A stretch of DNA of 64,000 nucleotides from Arthrinium phaeospermum. Lineage: Eukaryota; Ascomycota; Sordariomycetes; Amphisphaeriales; Apiosporaceae. The translations under genes and the position numbers were made by a program. Positions 9,772 to 19,515 of the stretch are shown here, one piece after another (the first letter of the stretch is position 1; the number at the start of each line of letters is the position of its first letter). The notes below the pieces were generated by a model. That model saw only the letters and a list, made by a program, of their open reading frames with translations. It did no database searches and was not told where the DNA came from. The stretch lies in the NCBI GenBank assembly GCA_006503535.1, contig QYRS01000002.1, positions 930,001-994,000 on the forward strand, read 5' to 3'.

Positions 9772-11661
9772 ATGTCAATCAAGATGGCTGCCCAGACTGC
9801 ATCTAAGACCACGACGAAACCTGTGACACAACACAAGAGGAGACCTCACAAGAAGTCCCGCCACGGCTGCGGGAGTTGCAAGAAGTTTCATGTCAAGGTA
9901 TGGCCTAGACCCTCGCGTACCCACGCACCTCTTGTCTACACACGAGACTTACATGCGGACCAGTGCGATGAGTCAGGACCCCCGTGCGGGAACTGCATAC
10001 TTCGGCAGGTCCCCTGCGAGTATCCGACGATCAAGGGACCCAAGGGCAACCGGTCCCCGTCCTTGGCCGCCTACTCGAACCAGCACAGCGACAGCGCCAG
10101 CTCTAGATCCTCGACCCCCTCCTCCCACCAGTGCCCCTCCCACCAACAACAACCGTCCCTGACCCTTTCGCCATGGGGCTCCGATCGGCTGCTCGAGCTG
10201 GAGCTCATGCACCGGTGGTGCACCCGGACCTACACGGGCTTCGTCGCCGTGCCCGAGGATGCGTACTACTGCATGGGCGTGCTGCCGCGGCTGGCCCTCG
10301 AGTACAGCGACGTCCTGCTGTCGACCATCATGGCCACGGCCGCCTTGGACACGGCCATGACGTCGGCGACGGAGGGCGGCCGCGGCTCGTACGCGCGCAT
10401 CGCCATGCAGTACTACGACAAGGCCAGCGCGGCGTTCCGGGACCCGGCGCTGAGCCCGACGCCGGAGAACCACCACATCCTCGTCTTCGTGGCGGCCATG
10501 CTGGTCATCTTCAACCTCGCCATTTCCCAAATCACCACTCCTTCGTCATCATCATCGAAGGGGGCCGCCGGGGGTGACGGGCGGATACAGATTGGATCGA
10601 TCAACAGCGGTAGTAGCAATAGAAGTTCCAAGAGCCGTCTGGCGCAGATCGAAGTCACATTCGGGCTCCTCTCCAGCTCGTACCAGCTGGCCCAGAAGCA
10701 TATGGACTGGTTGCTGGACAGCCCTTGGTCTCTACGTACCATCCTGTCTCTGGGGCAGGCGTCGCCCGATATTTTGGACAAGGAGCACAAGGCCGTCTTC
10801 ACGCGGCTCCGCTTGCTGAACAGGAAGCTGCATTCGCAGGCGGCGGCCGTGGTGGCGGGCAACAACAACACCACGCGGGACATGGCGGCCCAGGATGCGA
10901 CAATGGCGGCCTACCCGACCGGACCGGTGCAAGACTCGATCTTCGTCTCCACCGGGGAGCCGGACGACGGCGGATACGAAATGGACGCCGTCATGGACAT
11001 GATCGACCCGCGCATCATACAGAGCACGCACCACGACTTTGCTACCGTCGTCGCCTTGGCCGCGGCCAACACCACGAGACAACAACAACAACCCAAGCTC
11101 AAGACGATGAGGACCGCCGCCGCCGAGGCGCAACAGCACCAAAACCTCTGCTGCTCGCCCCAGCCGGCGGAGAACAACAACTACATGCAGACCCAGGCCG
11201 ACGTCGACGTCTCGTTCGACTACTACCAGAAGGTGATCGCGCACCTAGAGCGGTTCTACGCCGAGGACGCCCGCGACGCGGTGCGGTGTTTCCTCCTGGC
11301 CTACCCGACGCTGGCGCGCCGCGACCTCGAGGCCCGGCGTTGCGGTGGTGGGGGCGGGGGTTCTTTCACCCCCTGGGAGCCCCTCGAGCTCCTGCTGCTG
11401 GCGCACTGGGCCCTGCTGCTCCACCGCACCGGGCGTCTCTTCTGGTGGGTTGGCTCGTCGGGGCGCGATTTGGTGACGGCTTGCTCCGAGGCGCTGGAGT
11501 ATGGGACTAGCGGTGGTAGTGGTGGCGGCGCCGCGGGGGCGGGGGGGATCGAGTGGGAGGAGGCGGTTGCTTGGGTGAGGCGGCAGGTTCGCTTGCCGCC
11601 GGGGCAGACGGGGAGGTGCGATGGCGGGACCGGCGGTGGAGGAGGGGGCGCGAGCTGGTAG
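9772..11661 (+). CDS. Zn2Cys6 transcription factor, Upc2-like architecture
   Basis: This is a predicted nuclear DNA-binding regulator. After removal of a 66-nt intron (9898-9963) the N-terminus carries a perfect Gal4-type binuclear cluster, C33-x2-C36-x6-C43-x6-C50-x2-C53-x6-C60, preceded by the basic stretch HKRRPHKKSRHG. The intron lies just before the third cysteine, is a multiple of three and has no stop, so unspliced RNA stays open but loses the cluster spacing. After a serine-rich linker comes LELELMHRWCTRTY, the start of the alpha-helical region found in Upc2/sterol-uptake-control-like proteins. The rest is low-complexity (Ser, Gln, Asn, Gly runs) and ends in poly-Gly. The product is 607 residues. 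I took the ATG at 9772, since the upstream in-frame ATG at 9697 adds a Lys run and lies across a possible acceptor. Targets cannot be told from sequence. Confidence 0.8.
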   Translation: MSIKMAAQTASKTTTKPVTQHKRRPHKKSRHGCGSCKKFHVKVWPRPSRTHAPLVYTRDLHADQCDESGPPCGNCILRQVPCEYPTIKGPKGNRSPSLAAYSNQHSDSASSRSSTPSSHQCPSHQQQPSLTLSPWGSDRLLELELMHRWCTRTYTGFVAVPEDAYYCMGVLPRLALEYSDVLLSTIMATAALDTAMTSATEGGRGSYARIAMQYYDKASAAFRDPALSPTPENHHILVFVAAMLVIFNLAISQITTPSSSSSKGAAGGDGRIQIGSINSGSSNRSSKSRLAQIEVTFGLLSSSYQLAQKHMDWLLDSPWSLRTILSLGQASPDILDKEHKAVFTRLRLLNRKLHSQAAAVVAGNNNTTRDMAAQDATMAAYPTGPVQDSIFVSTGEPDDGGYEMDAVMDMIDPRIIQSTHHDFATVVALAAANTTRQQQQPKLKTMRTAAAEAQQHQNLCCSPQPAENNNYMQTQADVDVSFDYYQKVIAHLERFYAEDARDAVRCFLLAYPTLARRDLEARRCGGGGGGSFTPWEPLELLLLAHWALLLHRTGRLFWWVGSSGRDLVTACSEALEYGTSGGSGGGAAGAGGIEWEEAVAWVRRQVRLPPGQTGRCDGGTGGGGGGASW

Positions 11662-13428
11662 TTGAAGAAACCTAGGTTTGAAGCGTCGGTAGCTGTAAGA
11701 GTCGGGCTTTTGGGGGAGGGAGTTCCTGTTTCTTTGCATGCGTAGACGTGCTTGTGGGTTTAGCTTGCGGGGTTGGTTAGGTATTCAGGGAGTTTCTGGT
11801 CGGCGTCTTGTCTCTGGATGGGATGGGTTGATATCATGTTTGGTTCGAGGATGATGATGACGAAAAAGATGATAGAGGGCCCAACTAGCGAGTGGGAACC
11901 AACGCTCGAGCTGGGGAGAAGGGGGGTGTCTAGTCAGTGTATTGATGATGAGGTTGTGTTACACATACAAACCAAGTCTGTGTAGTGACATGTATTCTTT
12001 CGACCGACTAAGCTTGTATTTCTTCGACATCTCATGTTACGATCTCAAGGCGGTTGACTGGGCCAGGCATGCTCATACATTTCTCTCACTTACCTAGACA
12101 TCACCTCTCGTATCTTGACTTGCTATTTGCTGCGTAACTGCATCATGGCTTCCCGGTAGAGTACTGACAAGACACATTCCCATGTTCGTGTCAAACATCT
12201 TTCATTGGGCTGTTTCCCTCGGAAATATTCAGGTTTGTCGTATTGGCAGCCATCTAATCCAGTTCCCCATTTACCTCTTTCCACACTCGTGTGACACTTG
12301 GGGGCCACTGATGGAGAAGTGAGGTAGCTGCTCTGTGAAGAACCAATATAAACAATTTTTTGAGCTAAGGTTCTACCTGTATGAATTGTAGTTTCATCTT
12401 TGTCGTTCCATTTGGGATCTCGAACATTGCTAATACGGTAAGCACGGTGATGTTGTCATTGCCAGAAATTTTCATGCTCTGCTCATACTTGTGACCGACT
12501 GGACGGACATGCTATGCAAACCTTTCGTTATTGCTGGTATCGATGGAACAAGACAGTAAAGACAGATGTTAGGTAATTGGATTTGAGAATAAACGAATCT
12601 AAACTCGAGGCTCTATATACTTGACCTTTTCTTGACCATTCTTAGCGCAAGCTAGAGCACAGCCATTACTTCAAAGCTTCAAGGCACGATCACTTTGCGC
12701 AAACTGTGAGCCTGTAGGATCTTTGCATGGGCTTTTCCTAAAAGCATTACCACAGTAAAAATATATTGCAGATGAAATGCAGTTGTGACAATGCCATGGT
12801 GTGTCTCGGGTGTAGTTGCTCATTAGGTTGATTGAAGTTGACATGAAACTAACAATTGGTTCCTGCTGCAAGCCAGCGGCTGCACCTTGACTCTCCATCG
12901 CAATCCCACGCTAGGTTAGCTCCCGCTCACTGTTTACGGTCCCCACCCAATATCCTCCGCCACGGGAGTGTCACAGGCCTGGCCATCGCGTCTGCGTGAT
13001 AGTTGCGAATGCTCCATATTGGTCTTTCTTCTCTCTACTCATTGGCAACGTTACAATTGCACAATACCTCTCTGAAGGCTCTGGTGCATCTACCTGGCAA
13101 CTCACTGCCTTCACTCGTTCCTCACAATCATTAAGCAATTGCAATTGGGTTGACAGGTCCAACTCTGTTTATGATTTGAGCTGCCTACCTACCGTCTGAT
13201 TTCTGCCTCTGCTTTCTGCATTCAATCACATTCAATCAACCATTCACTCACACATTCCCAACTCTCACTTTCTCTTTCCACCCACTACATCACTACAAAA
13301 ACCTTCACACACTTCCATACTTCCACGCTTTCACACTCCTTCATCCACCTCCCACTCTTTAATCTACTACATACCTTCACCAGTCTCATACTACTCTCAT
13401 ACCAACTCATCCACCAACATCCATCATC
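11662..13428. other. Non-coding spacer with histone-variant promoter at its 3' end
   Basis: There is no convincing gene. An inverted CCAAT box (ATTGG, about 13039-13043) lies 390 bp before the histone ATG. It is followed by a long C/T/A-rich, G-poor tract (about 13200-13428), typical of fungal highly expressed-gene leaders. Nothing else stands out. Confidence 0.4.
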
Positions 13429-14187
13429 ATGTCTGGCAAGGGAGGCTACATGTTCATGGGCAAGGGCAAGGGCTCCAAGGGCCTTGGCCAGTCCCTCAGC
13501 GGCAAGTCTGGCGCCAAGCGTCACCGGTAAGCCTCGACACGTAACACCCCAAGTCCCAACCCATACTGACTTTCTCGGGCTACAGCAAGGTTCTTCGTGA
13601 CAACATCAACGGCATCAGTAGGTAGTCCCATGCCTTCTGCTCACCTCACTGTTCTAGGCTGGTTATACGATTTGCCTACCTGGGGACATCACATGCTGAC
13701 ATTTATTGCTCTTGCCCTACAGCCAAGCCCGACATCCGGTAAGTTTTCTTGTTTATTTCGAGCTTTGGAGAAGCCTAGCCTCTTGTTAGTTCACGACTGA
13801 CATGAAATCCACAGTCGTCTCGCCCGCCGTGGCGGTGTCAAGCGCATCTCGGCTCACGTCTACTCGGAGACGCGCCATGCCATGCGTTCCTACCTCGAGA
13901 TGGTATGTAGTTATCCGACCCTTTCCCCGTGACCGGTTACTCATAGTGTGACTTCCAGATCCTGAAGGACGCGGCCCAGTACTGCGAGTACCGCCGTGCC
14001 AAGACGATCACTCTGAACGACGTAAGTTATTTTCTCTTCTGATCATGGACAGTCAACATCTGAAGCAGAGAGACTGACCCGAATCTCACAGATCCTCTAT
14101 GCTCTCCGCCGCCACGGCCGTCCCGTCTGGGGCTTCGAGCATGACTACCAGTACGGCAAGAAGGCCGTCAAGGGCGGCTCTTCTTAG
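13429..14187 (+). CDS. Divergent histone H4 paralogue (H4 variant)
   Basis: Six exons (13429-13526, 13586-13617, 13723-13738, 13815-13902, 13959-14021, 14092-14187) give 130 residues, against 103 in canonical H4. All junctions are GT-AG and the frame is continuous; exon 3 has only 16 nt. The core AKRHRKVLRDNINGITKP followed by RRLARRGGVKRIS is unmistakably H4. From there it departs from one of the most conserved proteins known: AHVYSETRHAMRSYLEM replaces the canonical helix 2 and AKTITLNDILYALRRHGR the loop 2/helix 3 region. The N-tail has an inserted GYMFM segment and a Ser/Gly/Lys-rich linker. The canonical GFGG end, which pairs with the H2A docking domain, becomes GFEHDYQYGKKAVKGGSS. A divergent H4 (hH4v) has been reported in Neurospora crassa and this may be its orthologue. 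The complete fold and clean splicing argue against a pseudogene. Confidence 0.9.
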
Positions 14188-14680
14188 ATGCCGAAGAACC
14201 TTCTTCTTCTTCTTACGGACCCGTACGGCGTTGGGAGGCTGTTTATTGATTTATGGTGATTAATTCTGGTTTCGGGAGAGAACATTCTGACGCATTGACT
14301 CAATGCGCGTACATATCATACAGCCGGAGGAGCGGCAGGGTTTCTACATATTTCCATCTTGAGAATCATGATACCCCATCATCTGCGAACATTCATGGAC
14401 CATTAATTGCACTAGCCAGTCTCAGTGAGCGTGACGCGTGAAAACGAGTAACAAGTATTACAATGTTTGACATTGACATGTTTTGTAGAATTGAATGAAT
14501 GGGTATCAACTGCAATCAGATCCTGTTCTATATAGAAGCCCTCCCCACCCCCGTCCTCTCTCCCCTTCTCCGTTACACCGAAGTTTTTCGACCACTAGCA
14601 GAACTCCAAAAACGAAGGCTCCCTACCTACAGGGATATGGTATATGGTACTCTTATATATGTATACCCGTCGAAAACAAA
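14188..14680. other. Convergent 3' spacer
   Basis: This stretch holds the 3' untranslated ends of the H4 variant (+) and the acetyltransferase (-). A (TTC)n run follows directly after the histone stop. No gene is visible. Confidence 0.4.
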
Positions 14681-16016
14681 TCACCGCTTACGCTTCATAC
14701 CCTCGCCCAGAACCTTATCCAACGCCTTGGCGGCCCGCTGCTCGTTCTTGCGGAACTGCCCGTTGAACACCTCGGGCAGCACCATGGTGCTGTTGGCGTG
14801 CTCCTTGGCGAACCCGACCGCGGCCTCCTTGCCGCACTTGTCGCGCGTGACCTTGACGGCCTCGTGCAGCAGGTCCGAGCCGACGCCCTTGCCGCGGTAC
14901 CGCAGCATGACGGTCCAGGCGCGGATGACGCCCTTGCCGCCCCGGAGGGCCGAGGCGCGCGTGCGCTTCTTGACTCCCGCGGCGGCGACGGCGGCAGGGG
15001 GCTCCAGGCGCAGGACGAGGGCACCGATAAGGGTCTTGCCGTAGCGCACGCCGAGGACGGTGTCCTGCTCGCCGCCCGTGTCGGGGGCGCCAGCAGCCAG
15101 TCCCAGCGGAGGGCCTCGGCGACGGCGATGTAGCGGCCGGTGAAGTAGCGGATGGCCAGCAGGTACGTCATGAGGACGGCCGAGTGGAGCATGAGGGCCA
15201 TGCCGAGGTCGCGGCGGGCGCGCCACGAGAACTGGAAGGCCAGGCCGAGCGCGGCGGCCAGCACGGCGAGCAGGTACGGGTGGAAGACGGCGTACCGGGA
15301 GGCGAGCTGGCGCTGCTGCGCGATCGAGTCCGCGACCAGGTTCAGCGCGTCCACCTGGTCCGTCTTGTCCGTGAGGACGCCGATCTCCAGCGGCGGCAGG
15401 TCGTCGGGGACCGGGCCCAGGCGCTGGCCCTGGCGCTGGCTGGGCGCGGCGGTGGCGGCGTGGTCGTCCGCGATGGCGGCCAGGGGCACTGGCGACGGGG
15501 GCGGCAGGGTCTGGGACGAGTACGGCTCCAGCATCGGCGTGTTGGCGTTGGAGGACATGGCCGAGGGGTTCACCACCAGGTTGGCCCGGAGGAAGGTGAA
15601 GAATGCTGCAGCACAGAAACAGGGGATCCGTCAGTCAGTCGAAAGCTTGATTTATTGGATATGCCGGCAGTGACAGCTGGGCGCTCCTTGGCAGAGGGTT
15701 TAATTTATGGAACACTATCCACCGGCGATGCTTTTGAGGCTGACGATATGTCTCTTCTTGCTATATACCCTGGGCAGGATAGGAAGCAATTGGTCTGCAC
15801 TAGCATTTGGAGAGATGCCAGGCGAGGAGGACATGCGAGTTGGGGAGAATTGGAAAAGGCACAAGTCACTGGTGGCATGGCTTGTCTTGTAGATTTGCAA
15901 GATATTTCGAACTTACCAGTGCTAGTCCTGAGCCCAGGCACTGCATTGAACTTGTCCACTATTGAATCATGACCGCAGTGGTTCAGGTCCAGCTCTCTGG
16001 GAACCACGTGCGCCAT
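14681..16016 (-). pseudogene. Membrane-associated GNAT acetyltransferase with a reading-frame break
   Basis: Exon 1 (16016-15917) encodes MAHVVPRELDLNHCG... and a 311-nt intron (15916-15606) leads into AFFTFLRANLVV. The protein then has a proline-rich linker, two hydrophobic segments (YLLAVLAAALGLAFQF; LGMALMLHSAVLMTYLLAI) and ALRWDWLLAP. At that point the frame stops making sense. The homologous continuation, TGGEQDTVLGVRYGKTLIGALVLRLEPP, is in another frame from about 15088 downward. It includes the acetyl-CoA loop RYRGKGVGSDLL and ends GEGMKRKR. No intron fits across the join. The switch sits at a run of five C (minus strand), so a one-base deletion or an assembly error is the simplest reading. 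Apart from this break the gene looks intact and fungal-conserved. Either it is functional and miscalled here, or it is a recent pseudogene. Substrate unknown. Confidence 0.7.
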
Positions 16017-19000
16017 CTAAGCATTTTGTGTGGCCGGCCAGCGTTCGGAGGCCAGGCCTGTAGCGGCGGGTTGGGGGTTCGCGACGTAAAAAAGGAGCCC
16101 CGAGCGAGAGCAAGAGGGCAAATTAAGACGAAATAAAATTTGTCGCCGGTCCGTCTGAGAGATGGATTGGCGCCAGGCGGTTAAAGTCGTCTGTCGGCGT
16201 CTGAAATGTCAATTTTTACCGATCTGCTGGGATTTTGGAGGGGTCGTTTCAATGGACCCTGGGGATGTATGTAGGTAATATGTAAGGGCAGGCAGGTCGG
16301 TGTAAGGTGATGAACGACGTCCAAGTGATAGCAGCAATAAGTATGTAGTTAAACTGCGGGCCGAGATAGCGGAAGACGAGTCTCAGGAAAAGCAGCGTCT
16401 CTTATTAGACATGTGCTAGTTTGTTGTCTGCAAGATGTCTCGTAGGCCCAGACGGGATAGAACGATAAGGGCTGGCTGGTGGGTTGGGGTCGTCTTCTTT
16501 CTGGGTAAGGAATAAACGGGGAATAAGAACAAGAATGACGGGAGTATGAGATGGGAGTTAGGTTCACACACCACGCGAATGGGCAGGTCGAAGTGTTTAT
16601 CAGAAGGCCGCGATCGTCGCTGAAGACGACGCTCCCGGGTGGGGATGTTGGCTGATCAAAGAGTCAAGACTTGAGACGATGCGTATTGCCCACGAAAATG
16701 GGCCAACTTATGCCCACCAACAAGCGATGTCATTCCTCTCTCAAGCCGCTTGCTTGCCTGCACTTATCAGGTTCAACACAAACCCACTCCCCCGGCACCC
16801 CCGTCTGGGAAAGACGAGCCCTTTTGAAGCTGGGGGCAAACCGGCTATCAATTCATCACTTCATGCCATGGGCTCTCCTCTTCTCTTCTCTTCGGCAGGT
16901 TATCTGATAAGAGACCGGGGCTGCAGACGAATAGCATCGTCCCGAACCTACGACCCGGCAGGCGCCACATGCTGTTGGTTGGAAATGGTGCCACGGTGCC
17001 ATGGTGTGCATGGCGATTAGACTTATCATGTGTCTCTCAGCATCGTGACAAGCGTGGTAAGCGTCGTTGCTAGTCCATCTTGTGAGTGTATCTAAAGTCT
17101 GCACCGCGTGTTCCCATACGCCAGTCCGTCCCCTCTCAACCTACCCAGGGACAAGGTTGGAATTCCCAAGGGCATGGGCGTGCACTACTGCACCCTCTCC
17201 GAGTTTTTTCTCTTGGGTCCCACAAGCACCGACCGGCATTCCGAGACGGTGACAGCCCTTGACGGAGGGGGCATGAAGAAGGGAGGAGCGAGGAGTGAGG
17301 AGTGAGAGGGGCTTGTTTCTTCCGTCGATTCGTTCGTCGTCATCCAGGACCTCCTTGATCCTTGGGCCCAGGGTCGATCTCAGACACCACCGTTGCAGCG
17401 CATTCCTCAGTGGTTCTGGAAACGGGGTGCCAATTGAGCTTTGAGGTGGTTTCTTATCTGAAACAGAGTGCCAGATGCTAACCCCTCCAGCACCCTCGTC
17501 AGCGTGCGTCTTTTTGAAACAGCTAACACGCGTCGTAAGTTAAGTTGACCTGACGTGAGGGGGGTGCAGCCTCAGGTGCTAAAGAAAGAAAAGGTTGCCC
17601 AGTATGGTTGTTTTGCGTTTGATCAGAAACTCCGGACCAACCAGATCTAGCACCAGGACTGTGCAGTCTGTCTGCTGGAACTCGATATGCTGCTCCTAAC
17701 GCTCGCATAGCTCTTGGATTGTATATTTTACTGTATGTAGGTAGACAGTATATCAGTATACCCGCATGTTAGACACTCGGACAAGCGATACAGCTGTAAA
17801 GGGTTCGATTTTGTTGGCTACATGTATCATTCGACCCTTCAATACATTTGATGCAATTGGCGAATGCACATGTCTGTCCCGACTGGCCCTATGCCTCTCA
17901 TCAATGGTTTCCCTCCACCTGCGATCCTGTAAGCGGGGTATTCTTCAGTCGATCGCTCTTCCGAATTTCTCAACACCACATGCCACCACTTGCACTGCAT
18001 ACTGTTTGCTGACGGACGATGCTCTAGAGTCCAAGCATCTGTACTTCGAGATGACATCAGCCAAAGGGCGAATACCTCCCTGCATACATGTACTACTAGG
18101 GACATATGTACATGATTGCAGGTGAAATGTCAGCGGCGGTGTGCGCAGAACAAGCACGGCGCGTTCGCTGTATGCGGCTTATGGCTTCTTTGGTTAGCTG
18201 ATCGGCTATCCCGCGCTGTTGGACAACCTGCTAGCGATGCACGCAAGTACTAAGCTACCCTGTCCAGCGATTGCTCAATTTACGTACGCCAACTTGTCTT
18301 CCCGCTGCCGCCCTCCCCGCATCCCCAATCTGGATTACCCATGAGGTAATCTGCGTGGCTGGTGCTTGTTGCGCCCACCTAAGCCGCCGTACATCTCCCT
18401 ACAAGACAAGTTGTGCGTAGTAAGCATCACAGCCAGACGGCCTCTCCCTCCCTCCCCCACCAACCCAACCCAACAGGACCAATGCCAATGGGTGCATGTC
18501 CTACCTACTCCTGCTTACTCCCTACCCACCTTGCCCTTGCCTACATGTGTGTGGCAGGTTGCCTTTCGGCATGGCGCGCGCCCACATGTCCTGAACCCAA
18601 CATCTTTCTGGCATGCTGGGTGGAAGGGGACTTCAAATACTGGAATGGCCAACCAACCAACCATCCGAACAAGAAGCCCCTTGGAACTCCTGCAACGGTC
18701 TTCAAGATGGCCTAGCCAGGGGTGTCTCATAGGGCTGAAGAGGACTTGAAGAAGATCAACAAACAACGTTAACCATACAGAGTAGTTGTGGTCTACTTAA
18801 ACAAACCGCTTCGCACCCACTTTGACCCATCTACCTTGACACCGATCACCCAGTGTTCGTCCTTTGCCATAGCGAGGATGCTGGGTTTGACCGATTGAAG
18901 GGTCTCAATACCACCTCGCCTGGTTTGTATCCAAAGCTTTTTTCTCGTCTCCAAAACTTGGAGACGCCCAGGACATTCGTCGAGGACCGCCGGGCATAAG

Positions 19001-19515
19001 ACCAAAGGACTGCAGCGTGGTGTTGCCTAGGTCCTAAGCACCTCTGTTCTTTCGTCCTCATGCTCTCATTGGTTCGAGCCCGAGCCTATGACCCAATTCG
19101 CTCCGCCATTCAGCTGCCGCTGCAGCGGCTTTGCTCGAATCCCTCAAGGCAGAGCGGATCGGCGGATTCAGCCTTGTTGCCTACCGTACTTCATCGAGTT
19201 AGATCCCGCCCCCAACGTCCCTCAAAGCCCTCTGGGTCCCCTGTGCCCTCCATAACTCGCATGCAAGTGTATGCCGGATATGGAGTTCTACCAATGGGGC
19301 TTGCAGGCCTGCCTAAAAGTCCTACGCTTTGTACCTTTGTATCCTTTGCAGTCCTAAATAGAACCCTCAGTTTTGTCATCTTGCTGAGGTTGCACTTCGA
19401 AATGTTTCCACATAACTTGAGATCATGGTATCGTGCCGATGCCGACGTGGAATTCCATTGATGTTGTGTTCACGGAACTGATGCGTGGAGCTATACTATA
19501 ACACCCGCCGCTACA
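16017..19515. other. Long non-coding spacer (3.5 kb)
   Basis: This lies between two divergently oriented genes. Short ORFs occur in all frames but none shows domain character or shared splice structure. Minor low-complexity features are a TC-rich tract around 16868-16895 and (CCAA)n near 18649-18660. A B-box-like string at 19071-19081 has no tRNA fold around it. I see no RNA gene or mobile element. Confidence 0.35.

Noticed and set aside
19071..19081. Perfect Pol III B-box string (GGTTCGAGCCC)
   Set aside because: The flanks do not form a T stem and there is no A box or acceptor stem at tRNA spacing.
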